This document shows, in pieces, positions 1 through 8,241 of a DNA stretch of 54,858 nucleotides. Source of the DNA: Nitrososphaerales archaeon (lineage in GTDB: Archaea > Thermoproteota > Nitrososphaeria > Nitrososphaerales > CADDZS01). The stretch is taken from assembly GCA_030038075.1 (NCBI GenBank), contig JASHPO010000128.1:1-54858 (forward strand), given 5' to 3'. Made by a program: the position numbers and the translations under genes. The notes beneath the pieces were generated by a model. It had not been told where the DNA came from, ran no database searches, and saw only the letters and a program-made list of their open reading frames with translations. Within the stretch, counting starts at the first letter, position 1, and each line of letters begins with the position of its first letter.

Positions 1-97
1 GGGCGGAAGTGCCGCGTTCGGGTCTTTTGTGCGGAGTAGGTACAAAGGTACGGGGTTAGGGCGGGAGGCTCTATTTAAGTGACTGCTGCGGTTTTGA

Positions 98-277
98 TCA
101 ATTTATGATTCTTTTGAGAACTCTTTCGCCCGCCATGCCAATTTGTTCTGGTTTCAGTTCGCCCAAGGACACGTATTCTAGAGAATCCCACCAGTCGGGT
201 TTTTTTGAGAGTTCGATGCCGTCAATGTCGTAAATGAAACAAGTGCTCGGCTCTTTAGATCCAGAAAGAAAGGACAC
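98..277 (-). CDS. Possible small hypothetical protein (59 aa), divergent from uL3
   Basis: A 59-codon reading frame opens with GTG and ends with TGA on the minus strand, upstream of and divergent from the ribosomal operon. The translation looks protein-like, with hydrophobic stretches alternating with charged residues, a DWWD motif near residue 28 and a basic C-terminus. I do not recognise a family. No clear Shine-Dalgarno precedes the GTG, and a stop lies a few codons upstream, so the start is weakly supported. It may be a real small gene or the remnant of a longer one. Confidence 0.35.
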   Translation of the reverse strand: MSFLSGSKEPSTCFIYDIDGIELSKKPDWWDSLEYVSLGELKPEQIGMAGERVLKRIIN

Positions 278-300
278 GGGGCCGTGATGATTTCCCTAAT

Positions 301-310
301 CTTTAAAAAT
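301..310 (+). promoter_or_regulatory. TATA-like box A for the ribosomal protein operon
   Basis: The A/T-rich decamer CTTTAAAAAT sits about 40 bases before the GTG start of uL3. Archaeal transcription usually starts about 25 bases downstream of such a box, giving a short leader of around ten bases. No other box is as good between here and the gene. Confidence 0.55.
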
Positions 311-346
311 GCAGCAGCCGGATTCGGCTAAGTACGGCGGTTTCTT

Positions 347-1396
347 GTGGGGCATAGAAAACATAGCACACCTAGAAGAGGTTCTCTAGCATTTGCCCCC
401 AGACAAAGACATCAGTCGATGATCCCGCACGTGCGGAATTGGACCGAACTAGGAGTTGAAAAGCCAACCTTGGCAGCTTTCCCTGCGTTCAAGGTAGGAA
501 TGGTTCAAGTCATAACTCTTGATGACAGGGAAAAGACGCCCAACTTTGGCAAACCGACATTCAATCCCGCCACAATCCTTTCTGCTCCTACGGTGACTGT
601 CTATGGATTCAGAGCTTATGGTCGACAGAATGGAATAGATTATGCGTTTACTGATGTCTTCGCCGATAATTTGGCCGATGAAGTTCGCGATAGAATCTCT
701 TACTCGGTAGAGAAAGGGAACAAAGAATCATTCAATTCCGGAATACAAAAAGTTGTAGAGCTGCTCCCGAAGATCGAAAGGTTTGCCGCGATGGTAGGAG
801 TAAATCCCAGTGAGACCGGCCTCTCCAATCACGATCTCCAAGTCCAAGAAGTTGGTATCACCGGCGGCGACTTGAAATCTCAGCTGGAATACCTGAAGAG
901 TGTGACCGGCAAGACCATCAAAGCCTCTGAATACTTTAGAAGTGGTTCCTATATTGACACCATCGCAGTTACAAAAGGCAAAGGATTCGAAGGTGTCATC
1001 ACCAGATTTGGCGTAAAGAGAAAACAGCACAAATCTAGAAAGACCGTACGTGAGGTAGGAGTCATCAGTCCTTGGCATCCAGCCACGGTGATGTATACCG
1101 TTCCTAGGGCGGGACAGATGGGTTTTCATCAAAGAATGGACAAGAACAAGAGAATACTTGCAGTCGGAAACGCTCAGCAGAGTCCGATAACTCCGCGAGG
1201 TGGATTTCCCCATTTTGGCGAAGTTCGCGGCGAATATCTTATTGTTCGGGGCTCTGTTCCAGGTCCGATAAAGCGCCTAATCGATTTGAGATTACCTTTG
1301 TATCCGCGTAGGCAAAAGATTCAGGTTCCCAAGATAATAGAAATCAATGTCGCAGGTAACGCACTCCAGTTGGTTGCCCCACAGCCCGCGAAATAG
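347..1396 (+). CDS. rpl3: Large ribosomal subunit protein uL3 (L3)
   Basis: The 349-residue product binds 23S rRNA early in 50S assembly and lies near the peptidyl transferase centre. The GTG start gives the archaeal/eukaryotic L3 N-terminus (MGHRKHSTPRRGSL), rich in basic residues, so this start is favoured over internal ones. The segment around residues 230-300 (GVISPWHPATVMYTVPRAGQ, then the glycine-rich QMGFHQR region) is the core L3 signature. It is the first gene of the operon, and uL4 follows 11 bases after its stop. Length is normal for archaeal L3. Confidence 0.97.
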   Translation: MGHRKHSTPRRGSLAFAPRQRHQSMIPHVRNWTELGVEKPTLAAFPAFKVGMVQVITLDDREKTPNFGKPTFNPATILSAPTVTVYGFRAYGRQNGIDYAFTDVFADNLADEVRDRISYSVEKGNKESFNSGIQKVVELLPKIERFAAMVGVNPSETGLSNHDLQVQEVGITGGDLKSQLEYLKSVTGKTIKASEYFRSGSYIDTIAVTKGKGFEGVITRFGVKRKQHKSRKTVREVGVISPWHPATVMYTVPRAGQMGFHQRMDKNKRILAVGNAQQSPITPRGGFPHFGEVRGEYLIVRGSVPGPIKRLIDLRLPLYPRRQKIQVPKIIEINVAGNALQLVAPQPAK

Positions 1397-1407
1397 TTGA
1401 ACAATGT

Positions 1408-2196
1408 ATGGAAACTCAAGTTAGAATTCTCGATTTGGAGGGAAAAGAAACTGAATCGCTCGACCTTCCGCCAGTATTCAAGACTCCAATACGCGAAGAT
1501 CTCATAAACAGAGTTTACCTGGCCTTAGAGTCACACGGCCGTAGTCCGCAAGGAAGGGATCCCCTTGCCGGAGAGAGGACCACTGCTGAATCTGGTCATC
1601 CGCCAACAGGTCGTGGAATAGCAAGAATACCAAGAGTGAAAGGCGAACGATATTCCAAATCGGGCATGGCAGGAGCCGTAGCAAGTACGGTTCATGGTAG
1701 GCTACCCCATCCCCCAAGATCCGAGAAGGTTATCCGAAAAAAAGTGAACAAGAAAGAGAGGCAGCTAGCGCTTGCTTCTGCAATTGCTGCGACCGCTGAC
1801 TCTGAACTAGTGGCGGAACGCGGACACAAGTTCAACGCGAAACTGCCGATTGTCGTAACCGGAGAAATTGAGAACATTGTCAAGGTCAGAGACCTAAAGA
1901 AATTCCTGCAAACGGTGGGTGCTGACAGAGACATGGAGCGTGTTGCGCGTCGCACCAAGAAATTATCCTCTAACATATCGAAATTGAGGCGGAGCGGTAT
2001 TGGCCCACTGTTGGTAGTAGCCGATGGCTCAAAACTTTCAGACATTGTAAAGTCAATGGAGGGCGTGTCGTTGGCTAAAAGCGCTGATCTTTCTGTTCTT
2101 GATCTTGCGCCCGGTTCTTCTCCCGGGAGGTTGACAATTTGGACAAAAGAAGCGTTAAGTTCGTTAACAAAAAACGTGCAAAACATAGGTGCCTAG
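1408..2196 (+). CDS. rpl4: Large ribosomal subunit protein uL4 (L4)
   Basis: This 262-residue protein matches archaeal/eukaryotic L4, a 23S rRNA binder whose extended loop lines the peptide exit tunnel. Visible landmarks are the N-terminal ETESLDLPPVFKTPIREDLI segment and the tunnel-loop region at about residues 50-100, with RGIARIPRVKG and a basic, glycine-rich stretch. The ATG start lies 11 bases after uL3, and the 3' end overlaps uL23 by 8 bases, suggesting translational coupling. Confidence 0.97.
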   Translation: METQVRILDLEGKETESLDLPPVFKTPIREDLINRVYLALESHGRSPQGRDPLAGERTTAESGHPPTGRGIARIPRVKGERYSKSGMAGAVASTVHGRLPHPPRSEKVIRKKVNKKERQLALASAIAATADSELVAERGHKFNAKLPIVVTGEIENIVKVRDLKKFLQTVGADRDMERVARRTKKLSSNISKLRRSGIGPLLVVADGSKLSDIVKSMEGVSLAKSADLSVLDLAPGSSPGRLTIWTKEALSSLTKNVQNIGA

Positions 2197-2464
2197 TTTG
2201 AACCCTGAAGATGCTCTGAAAATAGTGATACGACCATACGTTACAGAAAAGACATTCGATCTGATTGAAAGCCAGAACAAGATATGTTTTCTCGTCGACA
2301 TCAAAGCTTCTAAGAAAAAAATCAAGAGTGCTATAGAAACCTTGTATCAGGTGAAAGTGATGTCGGTAAACACCGCGATAACAATCACGGGAAAGAAAGC
2401 ATTCGTAAGATTTTCGCCGGAAAGTCATGCGAGCGATCTGGCCTCCAAACTTGGCTTGGTGTAA
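2189..2464 (+). CDS. rpl23: Large ribosomal subunit protein uL23 (L23)
   Basis: A 91-residue L23, located beside the exit tunnel and a docking site for SRP and chaperones. The N-terminal IRPYVTEKTFDLIE motif and the IKSAIETLYQVKVMSVNT region are the family hallmarks. The TTG start lies inside the end of uL4 (8-base overlap). The gene is short, as expected for archaeal L23 without the eukaryotic N-terminal extension, and uL2 begins three bases downstream. Confidence 0.96.
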   Translation: MPSLNPEDALKIVIRPYVTEKTFDLIESQNKICFLVDIKASKKKIKSAIETLYQVKVMSVNTAITITGKKAFVRFSPESHASDLASKLGLV

Positions 2465-2467
2465 TTT

Positions 2468-3211
2468 TTGGGTAAGAGAATTCTGCAGCGCCACCGCGGC
2501 AAGGGCGGCATTCAATACCGTTCACCGGTGATCGGAAAGTTTGCTCGCGTGAGGTATCCGTTTGTCGCAGAAGGGCGGACTGCTGAGGCAAGGATAGTTG
2601 ACATCGTTCATGAGAGAGGAAGAGCCTACCCTCTGGCACAGTTGGACTATTCTGGAAAGAGATTTTACGTTCCCGCGGTTTCCGGAATGACTGTTGGTTC
2701 TCAGATACAAATCGGGGCTCAGGCTACGGTCTCGGCTGGAAACGTGTTACCACTAGCCAATATTCCAGAGGGTACAACAATATGCAATATCGAGAGATAT
2801 TTGGGAGATGGCGGCAGGCTCGTAAGACAGGCAGGAGAATCCGCGTTACTCTTTGCAAATACCCCACTTGGTTCGACGATTAGACTCCCATCGGGCAGGA
2901 CTGCTTTCCTTTCTCCCAGATGCAGGGCATCAGTAGGCGTGATTAGCGGAGGAGGAAGAACAGAAAAACCGTTCCTCCGAGCTGGAGCGAAGTACCACTT
3001 GATGAAGTCGAAGGGAAAGGCTTATCCACGAATGCGAGGAATTGCCATGGCTGCGGTTTACCATCCATTTGGCGGCGGAAGGCATCAGCACCCTGGAAAA
3101 TCAACCTCGACTGCTCGGAATGCGCCGCCTGGAAGAAAGGTAGGACACATCGCACCGCGCAAGACTGGAAGAAAGAGAATTTCGAGATCGGACATGAGTC
3201 AGGTGTCGTAG
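2468..3211 (+). CDS. rpl2: Large ribosomal subunit protein uL2 (L2)
   Basis: The 247-residue L2 contacts 23S rRNA domain IV and helps subunit association. It carries the basic N-terminus (MGKRILQRHRGKGG), the OB/SH3-like core and the conserved C-terminal loop near residues 195-215 with HPFGGGRHQHPGKS, whose histidine is the invariant residue near the catalytic centre. The TTG start follows uL23 directly, and uS19 starts three bases after the stop. Confidence 0.97.
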   Translation: MGKRILQRHRGKGGIQYRSPVIGKFARVRYPFVAEGRTAEARIVDIVHERGRAYPLAQLDYSGKRFYVPAVSGMTVGSQIQIGAQATVSAGNVLPLANIPEGTTICNIERYLGDGGRLVRQAGESALLFANTPLGSTIRLPSGRTAFLSPRCRASVGVISGGGRTEKPFLRAGAKYHLMKSKGKAYPRMRGIAMAAVYHPFGGGRHQHPGKSTSTARNAPPGRKVGHIAPRKTGRKRISRSDMSQVS

Positions 3212-3214
3212 AAA

Positions 3215-3610
3215 ATGCCAAGAGAGTACAAGTACCGTGGATATTCACTCGAACAACTACAGGGCATGTCCTTCGAAGTCTTCCTAGGGTTGCTGCCATC
3301 TAGGCAAAGACGAACGCTCAACCGTGGAATTTCCGATGAAAAGAAGAAATTGATCGAGGAGACTCGCCTCGCAAAGGAGGGAAAGATCAAGAATCCAATA
3401 AAGACTCATGCCCGTGACATGGTCATACTGCCCTCTATGGTGGGTTTGAACATTCATGTTCACTCCGGAAAGGAATTCGTGCCGCTCGACGTAAAGCCAG
3501 AAATGGTAGGGCATTACATCGGGGAATACGTCATTACAAACAAGAAAGTAGTACACGGAACTCCTGGTATTGGAGCGTCCAGATCTAGTCTTTACGTTCC
3601 GCTGAAGTAG
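3215..3610 (+). CDS. rps19: Small ribosomal subunit protein uS19 (S19)
   Basis: A 131-residue archaeal S19, which with S13 binds the 16S rRNA head. The signature is at residues 66-125: THARDMVILPSMVGLNIHVH, then the GHYIGEYVIT region and the C-terminal GTPGIGASRSS. It starts at ATG four bases after uL2. A gap of about 100 bases with a promoter-like element follows, the first real break in the operon. Confidence 0.96.
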   Translation: MPREYKYRGYSLEQLQGMSFEVFLGLLPSRQRRTLNRGISDEKKKLIEETRLAKEGKIKNPIKTHARDMVILPSMVGLNIHVHSGKEFVPLDVKPEMVGHYIGEYVITNKKVVHGTPGIGASRSSLYVPLK

Positions 3611-3660
3611 TTCTCACTGCAAAAACAAGCTTCTGACAAGTTCCTAATCCTAACGCAAGG

Positions 3661-3668
3661 TATTTAAT
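3661..3668 (+). promoter_or_regulatory. Possible internal TATA-like box before uL22
   Basis: TATTTAAT lies in the 101-base gap between uS19 and uL22, about 50 bases before the uL22 start. Most other gaps in the operon are under 20 bases, so the spacing plus the A/T-rich octamer suggests an internal promoter. No transcript evidence is available. Confidence 0.35.
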
Positions 3669-3711
3669 CCCGAAAAACAGAGTCGTTTGCTCTACGAGTG
3701 TTTGACCGGAT

Positions 3712-4173
3712 TTGCCGCTATTCAAGTATGCCTTTCAGAGCTACGACCCTCTCCTGCACATACGTGCGAGCGGAAGAGAAGTAGATGTCTCTCCGAAGAC
3801 TGCCCGCGAAGTGTGTAAGGCAATCCGCGGAATGCTCCTGAACGACGCAAAAGAATACCTCGAAGCTGTGAAAGAAAAACGGACCCCAGTTCCTTTTCGC
3901 AGGTTCAAGAGAGGGAGCGCTCACAGATCCGAGATAAACGGGTTTCACGCCGGCGGTTATCCTGTAAAGGCTGCGACGAAAGTTCTCGAGGTCTTGAGTA
4001 ACCTTGAAGCCAACGCGGAATTCAAAGGAAGAGACTTGGACAGAATGAAAATAATTCACGCTGCAGCCGCTAGGGGACGGATGATTCGATCTTACACACC
4101 TCGCGCTCAAGGTCGCTCGTCACCGTCATTCAACACGCTTGTGCACATTGAGTTAATTGCGACTGAGGCTTGA
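3712..4173 (+). CDS. rpl22: Large ribosomal subunit protein uL22 (L22)
   Basis: This 153-residue protein is archaeal/eukaryotic-type L22, an exit-tunnel component contacting all 23S domains. Characteristic segments are RASGREVDVSPKTAREVCKAIRG near residue 20, RRFKRGSAHRSEINGFHAGGYPVKAA near residue 63, and the C-terminal tunnel hairpin RSYTPRAQGRSSPSFN at 125-140. TTG is the start. The 3' end overlaps uS3 by four bases. Confidence 0.96.
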   Translation: MPLFKYAFQSYDPLLHIRASGREVDVSPKTAREVCKAIRGMLLNDAKEYLEAVKEKRTPVPFRRFKRGSAHRSEINGFHAGGYPVKAATKVLEVLSNLEANAEFKGRDLDRMKIIHAAAARGRMIRSYTPRAQGRSSPSFNTLVHIELIATEA

Positions 4174-4940
4174 TCGGTACGTCCGCTACTACCATAACAA
4201 CCACAAAAAAAGTAATGAACAAATTTGCTCGAAACGCTGGCATTGACGAATTTTTGGAAAAAGCTTTGGTTGAGGCGGGTTACGGCGGAGTGGATATAGC
4301 AACGTCTCCGGTAGGTACGCGAATCACCCTCTTCGTGCAGAGACCTGGCCTCGTAATTGGGCGGAGGGGAATGGGCATCCGTGATCTCACTGAAAAGCTG
4401 GAAAAGAATTTTGGATTGCCGAACCCACAAATTTCTGTTGTGGAAGAGGAGGTTCCAGAGCTGAACCCAAGAATAATGTGCGCGAGGATTGCGCAAACTG
4501 TAATCAGGGGTACTGCATTCAGGCGTGCTGCCTTGTGGGCAATGAACTCGATGATGAATGCAGGGGCCCTCGGGGTGGAGATTGTAATTTCCGGAAAATT
4601 GCGGAGCGAAAGAGCTCATTTCGAAAGGTACGTGGCTGGAGTTGTTCCAAAGAGCGGCGAAACGGCGGACAGAATCGTGCGCAAAGCCACCACTGATGTT
4701 TTGATGAAGATGGGCTTGTACGGCGTCAAAGTTAGCATTGCGATAAAAAATTCCATTGCTCCTGAGATTGAAATGAAAGAACCCGAAGTCGCGACGCAAT
4801 CAGCAGGTCTCTCTGAAACGTCAAAGGAGCAACCTACCGCAACTTCCCAGCCTAAGGAAGCAGGTGCCCCCAAGTCCTCTCGACGTAGTTCGATGAGCAA
4901 GAAGGAGCCGAAGACAGAAAATGAAAACACTCAAAACTGA
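4170..4940 (+). CDS. rps3: Small ribosomal subunit protein uS3 (S3) with low-complexity tail
   Basis: A 256-residue S3 at the mRNA entry channel. The KH domain is visible near residues 50-75 with the GRRGMG loop, followed by the S3 C-terminal domain (ARIAQTVIRGTAFRRAALWAM). From about residue 195 it has a hydrophilic tail rich in Ser, Thr, Glu, Lys and Pro of about 60 residues, longer than the conserved core requires. The 3' end overlaps uL29 by 20 bases. Confidence 0.96.
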   Translation: MIGTSATTITTTKKVMNKFARNAGIDEFLEKALVEAGYGGVDIATSPVGTRITLFVQRPGLVIGRRGMGIRDLTEKLEKNFGLPNPQISVVEEEVPELNPRIMCARIAQTVIRGTAFRRAALWAMNSMMNAGALGVEIVISGKLRSERAHFERYVAGVVPKSGETADRIVRKATTDVLMKMGLYGVKVSIAIKNSIAPEIEMKEPEVATQSAGLSETSKEQPTATSQPKEAGAPKSSRRSSMSKKEPKTENENTQN

Positions 4941-5190
4941 GGAACTATCGAATCTTTCAGACGAGGATCTCGTCAAGAAGCTCGATGACATGCGTTCGGA
5001 GCTTTCGACGTTGAGATCAAAAGCTGCTAGGGGGACCCTCAAGAAGCAGCTAGGCGAAATCAAATCAGTTCGTAGGAACATTGCTCGGGTGCTCACCGCG
5101 GTGAATTCAAGAAAGCGCTCTGTAGTAGAAAATAAACCGAAGAAAAGAAAATCCAGCGAAGCTCCGGTGGAGGAAAGCAAACAAGAATAA
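4921..5190 (+). CDS. rpl29: Large ribosomal subunit protein uL29 (L29)
   Basis: The 89-residue product has the L29 helical hairpin: MKTLKTEELSNLSDEDLVKKL, then LRSELSTLRSKAARG and the KSVRRNIARVLTAVN segment typical of this exit-rim protein. The last 25 residues are a lysine/glutamate-rich tail. The ATG lies inside the end of rps3. It is followed by a gap of about 107 bases before rnp1. Confidence 0.94.
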   Translation: MKTLKTEELSNLSDEDLVKKLDDMRSELSTLRSKAARGTLKKQLGEIKSVRRNIARVLTAVNSRKRSVVENKPKKRKSSEAPVEESKQE

Positions 5191-5241
5191 TCCCCGAAAA
5201 GTCAGAAACAGATGCCCCGCTGAAAACAGCTAGACCCGATT

Positions 5242-5298
5242 ATGGATGTCCGCATCATTTTCAACTTTTCATTTTCTTTTGCTGTGGTGAATTTGTAA
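5242..5298 (+). other. Tiny ORF (18 codons) overlapping the rnp1 start
   Basis: An ATG opens an 18-residue, hydrophobic, Phe/Ser-rich frame whose TAA overlaps the ATG of rnp1 (TAATG). It occupies most of the uL29-rnp1 gap. It could couple translation into rnp1, or simply be chance in an A/T-rich stretch. There is no homology evidence. Confidence 0.2.
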
Positions 5299-5549
5299 TG
5301 TACAATGGAATACTGATTGGTAAAAGAATCGAAGTCTTGTCCGCGCTGGACAAGAGTCTGATCAAGAAAAATGGTCTGATTGTAGATGAGACCAAAAACT
5401 TGTTGATTCTGGAATCGATTGACGGGAGTTTCTTGAAGATTCCAAAATTCGGAATCACTCTCAACGTTTGTGCTGATCGCGATAAAAAGTCCTTGATCAT
5501 CGAGGGCGCGCAGTTGGCGGGAACTCCTGACGAAAGAATCAAAGGTTAG
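5298..5549 (+). CDS. rnp1: RNase P protein component 1 (Rpp29/Pop4 homologue)
   Basis: An 83-residue Rnp1, a Sm-like barrel subunit of archaeal RNase P that forms a pair with Rpp21 and aids 5' maturation of tRNA. It retains the family order of a short N-terminal segment, ILIGKRIEVLSALDKS, then the GLIVDETKNLLILE core and IPKFGITLNV. Its position between uL29 and uS17 is the standard archaeal one. It is shorter at the N-terminus than many homologues. Confidence 0.9.
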   Translation: MYNGILIGKRIEVLSALDKSLIKKNGLIVDETKNLLILESIDGSFLKIPKFGITLNVCADRDKKSLIIEGAQLAGTPDERIKG

Positions 5550-5554
5550 GTAAA

Positions 5555-5911
5555 ATGTCAGAATCAAGGAATATCGGTTTAGAAGTAAAGGCTCCAGAGA
5601 GGAAATGCGACGATGTAAACTGTCCCTTCCATAGCTCGCTGCGAGTGAGAGGAAAACTGCTGACCGGAAAGGTAGTCAGCGTTTCTGCAAAGAACATGGC
5701 GGTCGTCCAGAGGGAATCGACCAAGTACAACAACAAATACATGAGATATTTGAAAAAGCGCCACAAGCTCCATGCTCATGTGTCCCCATGTCTTGATCTC
5801 GATACGGGTGATATCGCGATTGTTGCCGAATGCAGGCCGATATCAAAGACTGTTTCCTTTGTCGTTGTAGGCAGGGAAGCTGTAGCCTCCAAGGCCCAGT
5901 TATCCAAATAG
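5555..5911 (+). CDS. rps17: Small ribosomal subunit protein uS17 (S17)
   Basis: A 118-residue archaeal S17, a primary 16S binder with an OB fold. Recognisable segments are CPFHSSLRVRGKLLTGKVVS near residue 25, RYLKKRHKLHAHVSPCLDLDTGD around 65-88 and the ECRPISKTVSFVVV strand at the end. The ATG start comes six bases after rnp1. Confidence 0.95.
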   Translation: MSESRNIGLEVKAPERKCDDVNCPFHSSLRVRGKLLTGKVVSVSAKNMAVVQRESTKYNNKYMRYLKKRHKLHAHVSPCLDLDTGDIAIVAECRPISKTVSFVVVGREAVASKAQLSK

Positions 5912-5926
5912 CAGAGTTGAGAAAGA

Positions 5927-6361
5927 TTGTCGACTAAGTCTAGAGCGGTCTCAGCAAAGGGAGTTTCTGAATTCAAGCTCTACATCACTAGAGCTGTTCC
6001 AGTTAATGCAGTGATAACCTGCGCTGACAACACCGGAGCTAAGACTCTGAGGGTAGTAAACGTGACTCGATACCATGGTAGGCTAAAACGAGTTCCAGCG
6101 GCATCCGTCGGTGATCACATCACGGTCGTGGTAAAGCGGGGTCCCCCCGAGCTGAGGAAACAGACGTTCGGGGCTGTCATAATTCGACAAAAATATCCAG
6201 TCCGGAGGGTCAGCGGGCAGCGAATAATGTTCGAAGACAACGCTGCTGTGATTATCACACCTGAGGGAGATCTGAAAGGGACCGATATCAAAGGCCCTGT
6301 TGCTGCAGAAGCCGCAGAACGCTGGCCGAGGATCGCCAATCTTGCGACCATGATAGTTTAG
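5927..6361 (+). CDS. rpl14: Large ribosomal subunit protein uL14 (L14)
   Basis: L14 of 144 residues, which binds 23S rRNA and is the docking site for initiation factor 6. The family signature is clear: VITCADNTGAKTLRVVNV at residues 28-45, then GDHITVVVKRGPPELRKQ and the EDNAAVIITPEGDLKGTDIKGPVA segment. The TTG start adds about 20 residues upstream of the conserved core, as in other archaeal L14. Confidence 0.96.
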   Translation: MSTKSRAVSAKGVSEFKLYITRAVPVNAVITCADNTGAKTLRVVNVTRYHGRLKRVPAASVGDHITVVVKRGPPELRKQTFGAVIIRQKYPVRRVSGQRIMFEDNAAVIITPEGDLKGTDIKGPVAAEAAERWPRIANLATMIV

Positions 6362-6376
6362 GGAGTAATTCGAAAG

Positions 6377-6748
6377 TTGAAGTTGAGTAGGGAATCCTCA
6401 AAGCCGGTTAAGGTCAGAAAAAGACTTTTGCTTAGCCCTGTACGTGAAAAGAGTCTCGATCTAGTTAGGGCGCCTTTCTCAAGCGATCTCAAGTCAAAAT
6501 ATGGGAAAAATTCTGTCCGATTGAGAATCGGTGACAGTGTAAAGCTGATCACTGGGGAATATTCCGGTGTCGAGGGCAAGGTGCAAAAACTCTACCCCAA
6601 GGAAGGGAGATTAACTCTTGAAGGCGTGACTAGAGAAAAAATTGCCGGAGGAACAACAGCGATAAGAATCCATGCGTCAAATGTGATTGTGACCGGCCTC
6701 AACCTTGAAGACAAGTTTCGCAGGTTGAAACTTGAAGGAACATCCTAA
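6377..6748 (+). CDS. rpl24: Large ribosomal subunit protein uL24 (L24)
   Basis: A 123-residue L24, an assembly initiator with a KOW motif near residues 52-75 (GDSVKLITGEYSGVEGKVQKLYPKEG). The N-terminus is basic, with the archaeal-type LLLSPVREKSLDLVRAPFS segment. TTG start, 15 bases after uL14; eS4 follows 15 bases later. Confidence 0.94.
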   Translation: MKLSRESSKPVKVRKRLLLSPVREKSLDLVRAPFSSDLKSKYGKNSVRLRIGDSVKLITGEYSGVEGKVQKLYPKEGRLTLEGVTREKIAGGTTAIRIHASNVIVTGLNLEDKFRRLKLEGTS

Positions 6749-6763
6749 ACTCTAGGTGAGATT

Positions 6764-7498
6764 ATGGCAAAAAAAAGTGGTAGTCTGAAAGTAAAAAGAA
6801 CAACAGTTCCACCTTTTTGGCAGATCGCGAGAAAGGACAAACGGTTTGTTGTTAGAACTTCGCCCGGTCCGCATCCAAAGAATTACAGTTATCCCCTGCT
6901 TGTTCTCTTGCGTGACATCCTTCGGCTTGCTAAAACAAGACGGGAAATACTCACTGTCTTGAACCAAGGGAAGGTCAAGGTTGACGGCAGGGTAGTCAGG
7001 ACCGAGGCATTTCCCGTGGGTTTGATGGATGTGCTTGAAGTTTCAGGTCTCGGCAAGTCCTACAGAATCGTGCCTTCCTTCGGCAGACTAGTTCCTGTAG
7101 AGATCGAGGACAAGGAAAAAGATCTGAAGATCTGCATGGTGAAATCAAAGAGAAGCATTCGGGGCGCTAAGATCGGTTATGGATTGCATGATGGAAGGAT
7201 GATCTTTCCCGAAGCCGAAGTGGATATTGTACCTGGAGACGCCTGTATGATAAAACTTCCAACGCAAGAATTTCACAGCAGTTTCAGATTGAACAAAGGA
7301 GGGTTGGTGCTATTGATGAAAGGGGAGCGATCTGGAGAAGTCGCTGCGGTGGAGGATCTGAAGTCTGGAACATATCAGCGTGGTTCGATAGCTTCGATTC
7401 GCTTTGAGGACGGAACAGTTTCCGAACTGACAACCAATGTCTTGTTACCTCTGGGAAAACAACGACCTGAGATCACAATCTCGAAGTTAAGCTCGTGA
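6764..7498 (+). CDS. rps4e: Small ribosomal subunit protein eS4 (S4e)
   Basis: The 244-residue S4e is an archaeal/eukaryotic-specific 30S protein. Its three parts are visible: the N-terminal segment with RTSPGPHPKNYSYPLLVLLRD, an S4 RNA-binding domain near residues 50-110 (LNQGKVKVDGRVVRTEAFPVGLMDVLEV) and a C-terminal KOW region (LLMKGERSGEVAAVEDL). The stop overlaps the GTG start of uL5 (GTGA). Confidence 0.96.
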   Translation: MAKKSGSLKVKRTTVPPFWQIARKDKRFVVRTSPGPHPKNYSYPLLVLLRDILRLAKTRREILTVLNQGKVKVDGRVVRTEAFPVGLMDVLEVSGLGKSYRIVPSFGRLVPVEIEDKEKDLKICMVKSKRSIRGAKIGYGLHDGRMIFPEAEVDIVPGDACMIKLPTQEFHSSFRLNKGGLVLLMKGERSGEVAAVEDLKSGTYQRGSIASIRFEDGTVSELTTNVLLPLGKQRPEITISKLSS

Positions 7499-8061
7499 TT
7501 TTGAGGAAGTCGAAAATGAGCAGTACCACTACCATCCAAGAACCTAGGCAAGAGGCGGCCGGATCTCGGAATGTGAGAATCGCCAAGGTAGTACTGAATA
7601 TCGGTGTTGGTAGGTCTGGCGAAGCTATCGAACGGGCGCGAAGAGTGATTGAAGAACTGGTGAAGCAAAAGGCAAGCTCAAGAAAGGCGAAAAAGTCGAT
7701 CCGCGATTTTGGCGTTCACAAAGGCGAGCCCATCGGAATGATGGTAACGATACGGGGAAAGAGAGCTCCTGAGGTCTTGAGGTTATTGCTTCAGGGACGG
7801 GAGAACAAGATACCCTCGAGCGCCTTTGATAGTTATGGGAACTGCTCCTTCGGCATCAAAGAACACATCGAAATTCCGGGCGTAAGATACACCCCTGAAA
7901 TCGGCATATTTGGGTTGAATGTTTCTGCGGTCCTCGAAAGACCTGGTTTTAGAGTTTCTAGGCGGAACAGGGCCGCCGCAAAAGTTGGAAGAAGTCACAG
8001 GGTAGGTAGGGAAGAAGCTATGGAGTACTTTAAGCAGAATTTCAACGTGGAGGTATACTAG
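7495..8061 (+). CDS. rpl5: Large ribosomal subunit protein uL5 (L5)
   Basis: A 188-residue L5, which carries 5S rRNA onto the large subunit and contacts P-site tRNA. Landmarks are RIAKVVLNIGVGRSGEAIERA near residue 28, KSIRDFGVHKGEPIGMMVTIRG, GNCSFGIKEHIEIPGVRYTPEIGIFG around 118-143, and the C-terminal RVGREEAMEYF. The GTG overlaps the end of rps4e; an ATG at 7516 (residue 8) is the alternative start. Confidence 0.95.
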   Translation: MILRKSKMSSTTTIQEPRQEAAGSRNVRIAKVVLNIGVGRSGEAIERARRVIEELVKQKASSRKAKKSIRDFGVHKGEPIGMMVTIRGKRAPEVLRLLLQGRENKIPSSAFDSYGNCSFGIKEHIEIPGVRYTPEIGIFGLNVSAVLERPGFRVSRRNRAAAKVGRSHRVGREEAMEYFKQNFNVEVY

Positions 8062-8226
8062 TTGCCGAAAGAACGCCACGGAAAACCTAGAAAATATGGA
8101 AAGGGGTCGAGATATTGCAAAAGATGCGGTCAGTATGGCGCTCTGATCCAAAAATACGATCTGATGCTATGCAGACAGTGTTTCAGGGAAGTTGCGGTTA
8201 AGCTAGGATTCAAAAAATACGAGTAA
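8062..8226 (+). CDS. rps14: Small ribosomal subunit protein uS14, zinc-binding type
   Basis: A 54-codon frame begins with TTG immediately after the uL5 stop and ends at TAA, 15 bases before uS8. The translation is an archaeal S14: basic N-terminus [17 protein letters not shown], then a zinc ribbon with Cys19-x2-Cys22 and Cys37-x2-Cys40, ending GFKKYE. It fills the slot between uL5 and uS8 where S14 is expected. Confidence 0.95.
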   Translation: MPKERHGKPRKYGKGSRYCKRCGQYGALIQKYDLMLCRQCFREVAVKLGFKKYE

Positions 8227-8241
8227 TTGAGTGGAATTTGA

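Noticed and set aside
728-1213. Long minus-strand frame opposite uL3
   Set aside because: It lies entirely antisense to a certain ribosomal gene and has no family signature; it is a shadow of the plus-strand codon bias.
4107-4799. 230-codon minus-strand frame opposite uS3
   Set aside because: Antisense to uL22/uS3, composition (His, Cys, Ser, Arg rich) is non-coding, no start context.
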